Assembly (NCBI GenBank): GCA_043196285.1
Contig: JBBYJL010000006.1
Coordinates: forward strand, 1 to 37,811
Source of the DNA: JAKAFX01 sp043196285
GTDB lineage: Archaea; Thermoplasmatota; Thermoplasmata; Thermoplasmatales; Thermoplasmataceae
Length of the DNA stretch: 37,811 nt
Direction of reading: 5' to 3'
Below, one piece after another: positions 1 to 7,750 of the stretch (position 1 is the first letter of the stretch; each line of letters starts with the position of its first letter). The notes beneath the pieces are model-generated. The model was not told the origin of the DNA and did not search any database. It was given only the letters and a program-made list of their open reading frames with translations. A program made the translations under genes and the position numbers.

Positions 1-130
1 CTTGAAAAGCAAGGTGACTGTATATTTAATGCACTATGGTGGAGGGTACGTTAGTGTATAACATGACAGAAACATAACCTCCAGTAAACCTTTCGGAACA
101 AGGAAAATCTAATTCTGTTATGAAAACAGT

Positions 131-138
131 TAATTAAA
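131..138 (+). promoter_or_regulatory. TATA box of the cupin gene
   Basis: TAATTAAA is centred about 22 bases before the ATG at 157. In archaea transcription starts roughly 25-27 bases after the TATA centre, so the start would fall at or next to this ATG and the mRNA would be essentially leaderless. No Shine-Dalgarno sequence is visible before 157, which agrees with this. Confidence 0.4.
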
Positions 139-156
139 CGCTTGCCATGGGAAAAT

Positions 157-519
157 ATGGAAAAAGAGGTAAAAGGGTTTGTGAAATCTTACAGGGATGT
201 CAAGGAAATGCCAATGGATGGCGGCGCAAAAATAAGATGGGCTATAACACACCGGGAAGGAGCGGAGAATTTTTCCATGAGGATAATAAGCATAGACCGA
301 AACAAGGGAACGCCCGCGCACAGCCACGATTATGAGCATGAAATGTATATCATTTCGGGGAACGGAGAAGCCACTATTGGCAAAGAGACCCACAGTATCA
401 GCACCGGGGATTTTGTATTCATACCGCCTAATATATTTCACACGATTCATGCCAGTGAGGACATGAAACTGATATGCGTTGTGCCTATTAAAGCGGCAAA
501 GGAAATACTGGGCGAATAA
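157..519 (+). CDS. Small single-domain cupin protein
   Basis: A 120-residue protein that is almost entirely one cupin beta-barrel. Cupin motif 1 is visible as GTPAHSHDYEHEMYIISGNG, with the expected two His and a Glu as metal ligands, and motif 2 follows around GDFVFIPPNIFHTIHA with the third His. This is the pattern of small metal-binding cupins; the substrate cannot be told, and roles range from sugar-phosphate isomerase or dioxygenase to a stress or sensor protein. An in-frame TTG at 142 would add five residues, but ATG 157 is preferred because it lies at the distance from a TATA box expected for a leaderless message. The gene stands alone and converges on the acetyltransferase at 527-1015. 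Family assignment is firm, function unknown. Confidence 0.85.
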   Translation: MEKEVKGFVKSYRDVKEMPMDGGAKIRWAITHREGAENFSMRIISIDRNKGTPAHSHDYEHEMYIISGNGEATIGKETHSISTGDFVFIPPNIFHTIHASEDMKLICVVPIKAAKEILGE

Positions 520-526
520 TCCTGCC

Positions 527-1015
527 CTAACTTATTTCCTTGCCGTATATGTTCAGTATCCCGCGGAATCCAGATTTCTTGTAGAAGTTTAAGCCTATAA
601 GGTTCAGGGCAGGAAACTCTGCAGTTATCATCTTTATCCCTTCTCTGGTGGCTCTTTCGGAAAGGTCGGTAAGTATCTTTTTTCCAAGTCCGTTTCTCCT
701 GAATTCTGGCATTATGTAGAAATCAGTTATTCTTATCTCGCGTTCCGGCTGGTAGAAAATCCTGTTGATTATGTCAGCTTTGATGAATCCACCAATTTTC
801 CCGTTAACCTCAGCAACCGTTACTATGCTCTTCTCGCTTTCTATTGTCTTTTTTGTGTAATCGAAAGCTCTCTTGTCAAGGTCATCGACAACCTTGAACT
901 GTGTTTCAAATTCCTCGTTGAGCTTCTTTAGTCTGGCCATCATTTTTGCGATGTCTTCCGCATCTCCCATCTCGGCTTCCCTGATTAAAATCTTCTTGTT
1001 CACCATTTCACTCAT
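527..1015 (-). CDS. GNAT-family N-acetyltransferase
   Basis: A 162-residue single-domain GNAT acyltransferase. The acetyl-CoA binding motif A is visible as EFRRNGLGKKIL (R-x-x-G-x-G/A), preceded by the beta strand EIRITDFYIMP and followed by NFYKKSGF near the C-terminus, a typical GNAT end. Such enzymes transfer acetyl from acetyl-CoA to an amine, which may be a small molecule or a protein N-terminus or lysine; the acceptor is not predictable here. Its start overlaps the end of the malic enzyme gene by 8 bases, so the two are co-transcribed with malic enzyme first, and translation is probably coupled. One inference is modification of a metabolic enzyme, but the pairing may be incidental. Confidence 0.85.
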   Translation of the reverse strand: MSEMVNKKILIREAEMGDAEDIAKMMARLKKLNEEFETQFKVVDDLDKRAFDYTKKTIESEKSIVTVAEVNGKIGGFIKADIINRIFYQPEREIRITDFYIMPEFRRNGLGKKILTDLSERATREGIKMITAEFPALNLIGLNFYKKSGFRGILNIYGKEIS

Positions 1016-2333
1016 CCATCCTCTCTATTAGACCATTACCCAGAATTTCTCCATATATTTTCCTGTTAGATTCTATTATGTTTTTAGCATTGTTGTAAAA
1101 CCACTCCTGTGAGTTATTCCTTCTTGCAAGCCCCAGCTGAGAGGTCTTGTAAGCCACGGCCGCAGCTACCCTTGGATACAGATCATACTGATCCATCCTG
1201 GGAATTATCATATCCTCGACAGGATTCTCGACAAACCTTGCAATTTCTTCAGAAGCAGTCACCATTACGTCAAAGTTAACCCCTTTGGCCCTGGCATCCA
1301 GAACACCCCTGAAAAGTGAAGGGAACACAAGACTGTTGTTGATCTGGTTTGGAAAATCGCTTCTGCCAGTTGCAACGATTTTTGCTCCAGCTTCTTTGGC
1401 GTCCTTCGGCCAAATCTCCGGCGAAGGATTCGCCAGGACAAATACTACCGGGTCCGAATTCATTGTTTTTATCCACTCACTTCTAATAAATCCAGGCTGT
1501 GACTTTGCCGCTGATATGATCACGTCTGCGCCTTTTATTGAATTCTCTATTCCACCCTTTATTCTATCGCGATTGGACTCCATTGCAAACTTGTATTTCC
1601 AGGGATTATTAAGCATAAGTTTATCCATGTCTTCTCTCTCGGGCTCCAGCACTCCCAGGTGATCCGCAATAATCAGGTTACCAGTATTGAAACCAGCAGC
1701 CTTAAGTAGATACGCCGTTGCGAGATTGGCCGCCCCGGATCCTATCAAAGCAATTCTTACATCCTCTTTTTTCTTTCCAACAATCTTTAACGCATTCAGG
1801 AGACCTGCAAGAGTGATCGAGGCGGTGCCCAGTTGATCATCGTGCCATACGGGTATATTCATAGATTTCTGAAGTTCGTCCAGTATGAAGAAACACTTTG
1901 GAGATTCTATATCCTCGAGATTGATGGCTCCAAAGGAAGGTTCCAGTGATCTGACCACCGAATTGAAATATTCCCTCGAGTCAGTCTTCACGGGCAATGG
2001 TATTGCATTTATTCCTCCAAGATAATTGAAAATAAGAGCCTTGCCCTCCATTACAGGCATGGCAGCTTCTGGACCAATGTTACCCAGTCCTAGCACCCTG
2101 GTCCCATCAGTAACTATTGCCACACTGTTCCATCTACCAGTAAGTTCAAACGATAGATCATGGTCTGCCTTTATCCTTTCTGAAACGGCAGCCACACCTG
2201 GTGTATACCAAATGGAGAAATCTCCAAGTTTATTTATGGGAACCTTTGGCATGGTGTTAATTTTTCCCCTGTATTTTTCTGAATATTTTATTGCCAATCT
2301 ATTGAAATTGGCGGTTCTTTCCTCGTCGTTCAT
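1008..2333 (-). CDS. Malic enzyme (NAD(P)-dependent, decarboxylating)
   Basis: This enzyme converts malate to pyruvate and CO2 with reduction of NAD(P)+. The 441-residue sequence shows the full family pattern: YTPGVA at residues 43-48, the TDGTRVLGLGNIGPEA stretch near 75-90, the MEGKA lysine region near 96-100, the metal-binding acids in LEDIESP near 139-145, HDDQLGTA near 164-171, and a Rossmann GSGAAN nucleotide loop at 198-203. The length fits the short prokaryotic form without the C-terminal phosphotransacetylase-like domain. Whether it prefers NAD or NADP cannot be read from the sequence. It is the first gene of an operon with the GNAT protein at 527-1015. The start ATG at 2333 gives a normal N-terminus for the family. 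Confidence 0.95.
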   Translation of the reverse strand: MNDEERTANFNRLAIKYSEKYRGKINTMPKVPINKLGDFSIWYTPGVAAVSERIKADHDLSFELTGRWNSVAIVTDGTRVLGLGNIGPEAAMPVMEGKALIFNYLGGINAIPLPVKTDSREYFNSVVRSLEPSFGAINLEDIESPKCFFILDELQKSMNIPVWHDDQLGTASITLAGLLNALKIVGKKKEDVRIALIGSGAANLATAYLLKAAGFNTGNLIIADHLGVLEPEREDMDKLMLNNPWKYKFAMESNRDRIKGGIENSIKGADVIISAAKSQPGFIRSEWIKTMNSDPVVFVLANPSPEIWPKDAKEAGAKIVATGRSDFPNQINNSLVFPSLFRGVLDARAKGVNFDVMVTASEEIARFVENPVEDMIIPRMDQYDLYPRVAAAVAYKTSQLGLARRNNSQEWFYNNAKNIIESNRKIYGEILGNGLIERMDE

Positions 2334-2414
2334 AATATCAGGTATTTAAAGTATGGCTGCGAGCTTAATTAAGGATATCTCTAACTACTTGTGTCTGAAA
2401 TTTCAAAAGTCTGA

Positions 2415-2423
2415 TTTTATATA
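2415..2423 (+). promoter_or_regulatory. TATA box of the tandem GNAT gene
   Basis: TTTTATATA is centred 26 bases before the ATG at 2445, the spacing expected when transcription starts on the start codon itself. No Shine-Dalgarno is needed or seen. Confidence 0.5.
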
Positions 2424-2444
2424 CAGCAAATAAAATATCTCCTC

Positions 2445-3374
2445 ATGGAGCTGAATAACATAAAGCTGGACTGGAACGTCATTCTGGAACCATACATATC
2501 ATCCATGGAGAAAGAGTACAGTACTTCAAACATAAGAGACAGAATGCAACCAATAATCGACAGATTGATGGAAAACAGGATAAAGTCAAGAGTAGTAATC
2601 TCTGGAGGTAAAGTGGCCTGCTATGGTTTTTTCATAGAGCCGGAAACGTTTTCCGACAGAATATACGGACATATCGGTTTTGTTTCTACCGAAACCTGGT
2701 CGGTTCAGAAACTGGGTACTGTGCTGTCGTGGATTGTAAGAGAATCGGAAAAGATGGGGAAAATGGTATTTATAGAAAGAATATTCAACCAGGGTGCTGG
2801 CGCGGACGAATTTCTGGAATCTGAAGGCTTTCGAAAGATTGAAAGAGTCAAGATGGAGATCGACCTAGTAAACCTAAATTTGAGAGAAGAGGAAGTTTCT
2901 GGGGATTTCACATTTTCTGGACTTGAGGATATAAATTTAACCGAGTTCTCTGACACTGAGTATCAGTCTTATCAGAATACACAGGATAGCGTGATGTTTG
3001 GAACAAATCGAAATGAAAGACTGAAGCTTACACGATCATTGTTCACAGAGGACCTGTATGGTAAAATAGATTATTCATCATCGTTTTTGTGCAGGAAAGG
3101 GAAAGATCTGGCAGGAGCTATTTTAGTTTCAGAATCGAAGAATGAAGGTGGCAAAAGCAGTGGTTTCATCCTTACTATCTTTACAAAGCCGCTTTACAGG
3201 AAAATTGGCATAGGCAGGGCCCTGCTGCTAAAATCGCTGAATTCCATGAGAAGAAGTGGAAAAAACTCCGCAATACTCTGGGTCACTGAATCCAACATGG
3301 CGAAGGGCTTGTATGAGAAGGTCGGGTTCAGGGAAGCGGGAGCAATGAGAGAGACTCTTTATTATAAATTATAA
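2445..3374 (+). CDS. Two-domain (tandem) GNAT acetyltransferase-like protein
   Basis: A 309-residue protein that looks like two GNAT folds in tandem. The C-terminal half (about 170-309) is well conserved, with the acetyl-CoA motif YRKIGIGRALLLKSL and the terminal NMAKGLYEKVGFRE element. The N-terminal half (about 1-145) has the same overall layout, ending in EFLESEGFRKIERV, but lacks a clear R-x-x-G-x-G loop and is probably non-catalytic. Tandem GNATs of this kind include mycothiol synthase-like enzymes and many uncharacterised proteins, so the substrate is unknown. A TATA box 26 bases upstream of the ATG suggests a leaderless transcript. The gene is monocistronic and converges on the unrecognised gene at 3395-4342. 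Confidence 0.8.
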   Translation: MELNNIKLDWNVILEPYISSMEKEYSTSNIRDRMQPIIDRLMENRIKSRVVISGGKVACYGFFIEPETFSDRIYGHIGFVSTETWSVQKLGTVLSWIVRESEKMGKMVFIERIFNQGAGADEFLESEGFRKIERVKMEIDLVNLNLREEEVSGDFTFSGLEDINLTEFSDTEYQSYQNTQDSVMFGTNRNERLKLTRSLFTEDLYGKIDYSSSFLCRKGKDLAGAILVSESKNEGGKSSGFILTIFTKPLYRKIGIGRALLLKSLNSMRRSGKNSAILWVTESNMAKGLYEKVGFREAGAMRETLYYKL

Positions 3375-3394
3375 AGACAATATTAAAAATTAAT

Positions 3395-4342
3395 TTAACG
3401 TATTAGCCTGCTCTTAAGCCACTTCGAGGCACTTAAGCTGCTGAGTTGGTCATATTTCGTCTTCAGCAGATCAATGTGTTCCAGCGATATATCATCTCTG
3501 ACAGCCCAGTCCTTTCCTGATGATTGCAATATATCAAGCGGTCTTAGAAGACTCACAACATAATCTGATGACATTTGTCTGGGGAGTTTTCGATTATTTT
3601 TTGACCTTATGTTGTATATTATGGCTTTCAGGCTTCTCGAAATAATGAAAGGGATGTATTCTTCTGAATGTTCGAGAGCCTGAAAATTTCTTTTCAGGAT
3701 TTCAAGGAGAGACTCCTGGTCAAAATCTGATTCTAATGGGCACTGTTGCGACGGTATTAAGTAGGGTACAGATACTATGTTTCCATTTTTTGAGCACCCA
3801 ATCAGGAACAAATTCCTACATTCCTTGGAAATCTGCAATTTATTGCATATACTTACGAAATCAGGAATATAAGATGGTTCCACGAGTTCCATCATGTATT
3901 TGGGCATGAAATCATCTGGAATCTGTGCCTCGTTCTTGATGCTAAAGATGGCGTCATCAGTTCCGACAGGAGTTCTTGAGGCTTCAGATCTGCTCTTTAC
4001 TATTATGTGAAGAAGCAACCTGAAAGAATCCTCCACGCTGATCTGACTATCTATCCTGATAGGCTCCATCGATGAGCCTCCCTCTATTCTTGAGATGGCA
4101 TCCATGCTTGGGGAATCAAAATCAATTCTGGCACCTGTTGATCTGGCAATAATTCCTGTACCATTAAGTGCATCCATCAATTCGTCGACATCAGATGTTC
4201 CTCCATTCAAAGTCAGGTTCTCGAAGGACCATAATGAGCAAATCACCCCTTCTTCCTGATGTCTGTCTTTCACCTCAAAATCATTAAATTTCTTTGAACT
4301 GAGGATATAGTTTATGGAATTAACAATTTTTGACATGGTCAT
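3395..4342 (-). CDS. Protein of unknown function, 315 residues
   Basis: I do not recognise this protein. It is mainly hydrophilic, without a signal peptide, membrane segment or obvious nucleotide-binding loop. Four cysteines are scattered and do not form a metal-binding pattern. The central and C-terminal parts look helical (for example residues 200-260), while the N-terminal 100 residues look like mixed alpha/beta. The reading frame is long, with codon use like its neighbours, and a TATA-like TTATAT lies about 25 bases before the ATG at 4342, so the gene is very likely real and leaderless. A second ATG two codons downstream is possible. It is divergent from another unrecognised gene at 4544-5152, and the 201-bp shared upstream region could co-regulate them. 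Confidence 0.65.
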   Translation of the reverse strand: MTMSKIVNSINYILSSKKFNDFEVKDRHQEEGVICSLWSFENLTLNGGTSDVDELMDALNGTGIIARSTGARIDFDSPSMDAISRIEGGSSMEPIRIDSQISVEDSFRLLLHIIVKSRSEASRTPVGTDDAIFSIKNEAQIPDDFMPKYMMELVEPSYIPDFVSICNKLQISKECRNLFLIGCSKNGNIVSVPYLIPSQQCPLESDFDQESLLEILKRNFQALEHSEEYIPFIISRSLKAIIYNIRSKNNRKLPRQMSSDYVVSLLRPLDILQSSGKDWAVRDDISLEHIDLLKTKYDQLSSLSASKWLKSRLIR

Positions 4343-4543
4343 ACTTTAGTGAGTATTATCTCGATATAATTCTTTTTAGAGAACCTCTAAAATTGGAGGA
4401 ACATTGTGAAATACCATATTTATTATCACATCTCAATTTATACCCCAGAGCTTGAAAAAAATAAATTGTTACACGGCTGATACGTGTCGATAAGATTAAA
4501 TACGGTATTTCATTGTTAAATCTTAAGTGGAAGGCAGTGATTC
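4343..4543. promoter_or_regulatory. Divergent promoter region between two orphan genes
   Basis: This 201-bp AT-rich stretch serves both flanking genes. On the right, ATTAAATA at 4495-4502 lies inside an imperfect inverted repeat (AAGATT at 4492-4497 and AATCTT at 4519-4524). A start about 26 bases further on would give a leader of some 18 bases containing GTGAT just before ATG 4544. A small hairpin-like pair, ACACG and CGTGT, lies just upstream near 4471-4487. On the left, a TTATAT box precedes the opposite gene. Whether the repeats bind a regulator is a guess. Confidence 0.3.
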
Positions 4544-5152
4544 ATGATGACGGGTGATCGCTTTAATTATTACCTCAAGTTGGTAATGAATGCCAGTATG
4601 GATGACTATTCCCAATTACTTGACCTTATCGGCAACGATCAATTGCTGACTGAATCTGAACAGTTTGAACTGGTTAATCTAGTCAAGAGAAGCATGTCCT
4701 CGCTGAATACGAGATATAATGTTCGTGTGATAAATACTTCAACAGGTCTTGAGGAGAACCCCCCAATAACGATTGCGGATGATTTTGGTGAAACTTCTGT
4801 TTTTGAGGGATACGAACAGAAGTATGGAATTACCTGGAGTGTTTATTCTCCAAAGATTAAGTATTCAGACAGCCCAGTAAAGAAATGGCTGTATAACCAG
4901 AAAATTATGACTATTTTAGGGGACCTACTCGGGGAGAGCATAGGTGGAAGAAGTCAGGATTATTTTCACACCCCTCCATGGATTATGGGAAAGGGTAATG
5001 CAGCAGGAATGAAATATCAGCCTTTACAAGACGTAATAAATAATGCAATATTGAACAGGTTCCTGCCAAACTGGGAATATCTTATCATTCGCGGAATTCC
5101 TAGCGAATTTGTAAACGCAATGAGAGAAGCTTCACCTGATTTTCCTCAGTAG
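4544..5152 (+). CDS. Protein of unknown function, 202 residues
   Basis: I do not recognise this protein. It is soluble, with no signal peptide, membrane helix or cysteine cluster. The N-terminal 60 residues look helical; the centre (60-110) contains beta-like segments around YGITWSVYSPKIKY; the C-terminal part has a Gly-rich loop GESIGGRSQDYFHTPPWIMG followed by a helical tail. Two ATGs stand side by side at 4544 and 4547; a GTGAT motif just before them fits either. It is divergent from the unrecognised gene at 3395-4342 and ends 50 bases before the antiporter gene, which has its own TATA box, so it is probably monocistronic. Confidence 0.65.
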   Translation: MMTGDRFNYYLKLVMNASMDDYSQLLDLIGNDQLLTESEQFELVNLVKRSMSSLNTRYNVRVINTSTGLEENPPITIADDFGETSVFEGYEQKYGITWSVYSPKIKYSDSPVKKWLYNQKIMTILGDLLGESIGGRSQDYFHTPPWIMGKGNAAGMKYQPLQDVINNAILNRFLPNWEYLIIRGIPSEFVNAMREASPDFPQ

Positions 5153-5170
5153 ATCATTTTTGACAACACA

Positions 5171-5180
5171 TTTAAATTTA
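5171..5180 (+). promoter_or_regulatory. TATA box of the antiporter gene
   Basis: TTTAAATTTA is centred about 27 bases before the ATG at 5203, which predicts a leaderless mRNA. Confidence 0.5.
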
Positions 5181-5202
5181 CAATAAAATAGAGTAATCTA
5201 CA

Positions 5203-6369
5203 ATGGACCTAATTTCGTCACTTCTTCTCATACTCGCAGTTACAATTCTTTTCGGGTTCATATCGGATCGGTTCAACGTATCAGATGTTCCCGGGGCCCT
5301 AGTTGCTGGTTTGCTTCTGGGGCCGGTTGGTCTCGGGCTCATAACTTTCAACTCGTCACTGGCAGCGATATCTGATATTTCTGTATTCTTCATCATATTA
5401 CTGATTGGGGTACAGATAACGAGCGATCTTTTTCTTGAAAACGCAAGAAAAGCCTCAGTTTTCACTGCAACCAGCTTCCTCATCCCAGTTGCACTAATGA
5501 CCTTTGTCTCGATCTACTTCTTCCACCTTAATCAGGTACAGTCTCTTATGGTCTCAATTTCTATTGGAGTACCTTCTATATCCATTGTTTCGGTTATAGT
5601 TCTTAAAAACAAGCTTCATCTGACTGCAGACGGCAAAACGCTCCTTTTTAGTGTCGTCATTTCGGATCTTATATCAATACTTACTGTAGGATTCCTAGGG
5701 AGATCCGGTATAAGCGGAGTGTACTATGTTATCTATATTCTGCTCTTTTTTGTCCTCATTTTCTCCATTGATCATCTGCTTAAAAGATACTCAAGGTACA
5801 TCAGCAGGATAGTTAGATACGTAACATCGCAGGAAAAAGGGGAAGACGCTGCTATATTCTTAGTTATAATCCTCGGCCTCCTCGTTTCTGAAATATTCCA
5901 GGTTATAGGAGTTTCTTTTATTCTTGGTGCATTTTTTGCCGGAATGCTTATTAGCAAAGACCTTGTTGGGGAAGAATTTTATGGAATATTGATCAGGACT
6001 ATAAGACGCTTCAATAACAGCTTTTTTGTTCCACTGTTTTTTGCCATAGCTGCCATCGAAGCTACCAGGCCTGCATCTGGGCTTGTGGGTTTGGTGTTGA
6101 CCCTGGTTGTGATAAGTGCACTAGTAGGAGGAGGGCTTGACCTTTTCGCTTCCAAAAAGTTCAACACACGAATCAAGCACAAAACATCTGTCGGGGTGCT
6201 TGGCTTGAGAGGATCGGTCGGTGTAATTGTAGCGACTGTAGCGCTGGATAAAAACATACTGACGGAACAACTCTATTCGATCGTATTGATAGGAATTGTG
6301 ATACTCTCTGTTGTGATGTCCGTTCTGGTTCAGGAAAAGATAGAACCAGCGGCACTTCAACAGGAATAA
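5203..6369 (+). CDS. CPA2-type cation/proton antiporter
   Basis: A 388-residue polytopic membrane protein with roughly 11-13 hydrophobic helices and almost no soluble domain. The N-terminal VPGALVAGLLLGPVGLGL segment and the later VIGVSFILGAFFAGMLIS and FFVPLFFAIAAIE segments are characteristic of the KefB/NapA/GerN group of sodium or potassium/proton exchangers. There is no C-terminal TrkA-N (RCK) domain, so it is the short form. It would exchange Na+ or K+ for H+ across the cytoplasmic membrane, a plausible role in pH or ion homeostasis for an acidophile. The ion specificity cannot be read from the sequence. A TATA box at 5171-5180 fixes ATG 5203 as the likely leaderless start. Confidence 0.88.
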   Translation: MDLISSLLLILAVTILFGFISDRFNVSDVPGALVAGLLLGPVGLGLITFNSSLAAISDISVFFIILLIGVQITSDLFLENARKASVFTATSFLIPVALMTFVSIYFFHLNQVQSLMVSISIGVPSISIVSVIVLKNKLHLTADGKTLLFSVVISDLISILTVGFLGRSGISGVYYVIYILLFFVLIFSIDHLLKRYSRYISRIVRYVTSQEKGEDAAIFLVIILGLLVSEIFQVIGVSFILGAFFAGMLISKDLVGEEFYGILIRTIRRFNNSFFVPLFFAIAAIEATRPASGLVGLVLTLVVISALVGGGLDLFASKKFNTRIKHKTSVGVLGLRGSVGVIVATVALDKNILTEQLYSIVLIGIVILSVVMSVLVQEKIEPAALQQE

Positions 6370-6437
6370 ATGTCTCTTCGTCAACCGATGTCTATAATTG
6401 CTTTATATATTAGGACAACAATATTTCTCAACAAAGA

Positions 6438-6483
6438 ATATAAATACAGTTTTGAATTGACGCTTCTACAAAAGTGAAGGAGA
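6438..6483 (+). promoter_or_regulatory. Promoter and ribosome binding site of the L7Ae-IF2 operon
   Basis: An ATATAAATA-type box around 6439-6446 predicts transcription start near 6469. The resulting leader of about 20 bases carries AAGGAGA (6477-6483) some six bases before ATG 6489. This strong site decides the L7Ae start, rather than the in-frame GTG at 6474, and shows that this operon uses leadered initiation, unlike many single genes in the window. Confidence 0.55.
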
Positions 6484-6488
6484 TTCAT

Positions 6489-6857
6489 ATGGATAAAGAA
6501 TCATACGTAAAGTTTGAGACTCCCGAGCCACTGGAAAAAAACGTTCTAGACCTCGTGGAGAATTCATTCAGAAGCGGAAAAATCAAGAAGGGTACAAACG
6601 AAGTCATAAAGTCAGTTGAACGGGGAGAAAGTAAGCTTGTGGTAATTTCTGAGGACGTAACTCCTCCTGAAGTTGTCTATTACCTTCCAATGCTTTGTGA
6701 CGAGAGAAAAGTTCCATTCGTATATGTGAAAAAGAAGACCGATCTTGGTGCTAGAGTAGGGATATCAACTGCGGCATCCATTTCTGTTGTAGATTTTGGC
6801 AAGAATGCAGATCTCTATAACAAGATAGTCTCAGAAATATCATCTATAAAAAAATAG
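6489..6857 (+). CDS. rpl7ae: Ribosomal protein L7Ae
   Basis: A 122-residue kink-turn RNA-binding protein of the L7Ae family. In archaea it is a large-subunit ribosomal protein and also a core part of box C/D and H/ACA guide RNPs and RNase P. The diagnostic block KKGTNEVIKSVERGE near residues 33-48, with the RNA-contacting G-T-N-E, is intact, followed by LVVISEDVTPPEVVYYLPMLC and the VYVKKKTDLGARVG stretch. It is the first gene of a conserved archaeal order with S28e, L24e, Ndk and IF2. ATG 6489 is chosen because a good Shine-Dalgarno sequence sits upstream; a GTG 15 bases earlier is the alternative. Confidence 0.96.
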   Translation: MDKESYVKFETPEPLEKNVLDLVENSFRSGKIKKGTNEVIKSVERGESKLVVISEDVTPPEVVYYLPMLCDERKVPFVYVKKKTDLGARVGISTAASISVVDFGKNADLYNKIVSEISSIKK

Positions 6858-6865
6858 GTGAATAG

Positions 6866-7075
6866 ATGGCAGATGATGCAACACCGGCAGAGGTACTGGA
6901 ATTGATGGGGAGAACTGGAATGGCAGGCGAAGCCACGACAGTCAAGGTCAGGGTACTTTCTGGCAGGGATCAGGGTCGAATTATAACTCGCAACGTCATG
7001 GGTCCAGTGAGGATTGGAGATGTTGTTATGTTAAGAGAAACAGCCAGAGAAGCTAAAAAACTCTCAATCAGGTGA
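6866..7075 (+). CDS. rps28e: Ribosomal protein S28e
   Basis: A 69-residue small-subunit ribosomal protein found in archaea and eukaryotes, with a small OB-fold. The sequence VKVRVLSGRDQGRIITRNV followed by GPVRIGDVVMLRETAREA is unmistakable. It follows L7Ae by 8 bases; GGTGA four bases before the ATG serves as the ribosome binding site. Its stop codon overlaps the region where L24e begins, so the two are translationally linked. Confidence 0.97.
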   Translation: MADDATPAEVLELMGRTGMAGEATTVKVRVLSGRDQGRIITRNVMGPVRIGDVVMLRETAREAKKLSIR

Positions 7076-7080
7076 TGACG

Positions 7081-7284
7081 TTGGCCAGAAATTGCAGCTT
7101 TTGTGGAGTGGACATAGAACCAGGTACAGGTGTGCTTTATATAAGAAAGGATGGAGCTCTCCTTAATTTCTGCAGCAAGAAGTGCAGGGTCAACATGTTG
7201 AAACTCAGAAGGGTATCGCGAAAGACCAGATGGACAAGAGAATTTCACAACGTCAAGAACATGAAGAAGAGAACGTCGAGTTAA
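7081..7284 (+). CDS. rpl24e: Ribosomal protein L24e
   Basis: A zinc-binding large-subunit ribosomal protein of about 67 residues. The four zinc-ligand cysteines are intact: two in NCSFCG near the N-terminus and two in NFCSKKC, with the typical EPGTGVLYIRKDG between them. Start choice is unusual. ATG 7075 overlaps the S28e stop as TGATG but has no ribosome binding site, whereas TTG 7081 lies four bases after GGTGAT, the same spacing used by S28e. I therefore favour TTG 7081, giving a protein that begins MARNCSFCG, with ATG 7075 as the alternative. Confidence 0.9.
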   Translation: MARNCSFCGVDIEPGTGVLYIRKDGALLNFCSKKCRVNMLKLRRVSRKTRWTREFHNVKNMKKRTSS

Positions 7285-7293
7285 GGTGTATTC

Positions 7294-7740
7294 ATGGTGG
7301 AAAGAACCCTCGTACTTATAAAACCTGACGGTGTGAAACGAAGACTTGTAGGGAAGATAATCAGCAGATTAGAGGAGAAGGGTCTCAAGATACTTTCTAT
7401 GAGATTTATGATTCTAACAAAGGATCAGGCGGAAAAACATTATTCAGTACACAGAAACAAGCCTTTCTTCAAAGGGCTTGTGGACTATATAATATCGGGT
7501 CCAATAGTTGCGATGATTGTTGAGGGCAACAGTGCGATAAGTGTCGTCAGGCTTATGGCGGGTTCAACAGATGGGAGCAAAGCTGCTCCAGGGACCATCA
7601 GGGGTGATTTTTCATCCAGTGTCCAGAACAACATAGTCCATGCATCTGATTCGGCTGACTCATACAACTATGAATCCCAAATATTCTTTAATCAATCTGA
7701 GATTATTGAATCTGAGTATGGAGATGAAAATCTCCTATGA
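7294..7740 (+). CDS. ndk: Nucleoside diphosphate kinase
   Basis: This enzyme moves the gamma-phosphate between nucleoside tri- and diphosphates through a phospho-histidine. The 148-residue sequence has ERTLVLIKPDGVKRRLVGKI at the N-terminus, the RxxMGxTD-like block as VRLMAGSTDGSKAAPGTIRG, and the active-site NNIVHASDS containing the catalytic His. Length and motifs are normal. GGTG five bases before the ATG acts as ribosome binding site. It is the fourth gene of the operon, and its stop at 7738-7740 lies 10 bases before the preferred IF2 start. The C-terminal tail is acidic. Confidence 0.97.
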   Translation: MVERTLVLIKPDGVKRRLVGKIISRLEEKGLKILSMRFMILTKDQAEKHYSVHRNKPFFKGLVDYIISGPIVAMIVEGNSAISVVRLMAGSTDGSKAAPGTIRGDFSSSVQNNIVHASDSADSYNYESQIFFNQSEIIESEYGDENLL

Positions 7741-7750
7741 AGATGATCTT

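Noticed and set aside
7640..7750. An N-terminal extension of IF2 starting inside ndk
   Set aside because: The extension overlaps ndk in another frame, and archaeal IF2 normally starts just before the G1 motif; ATG 7751 is better.
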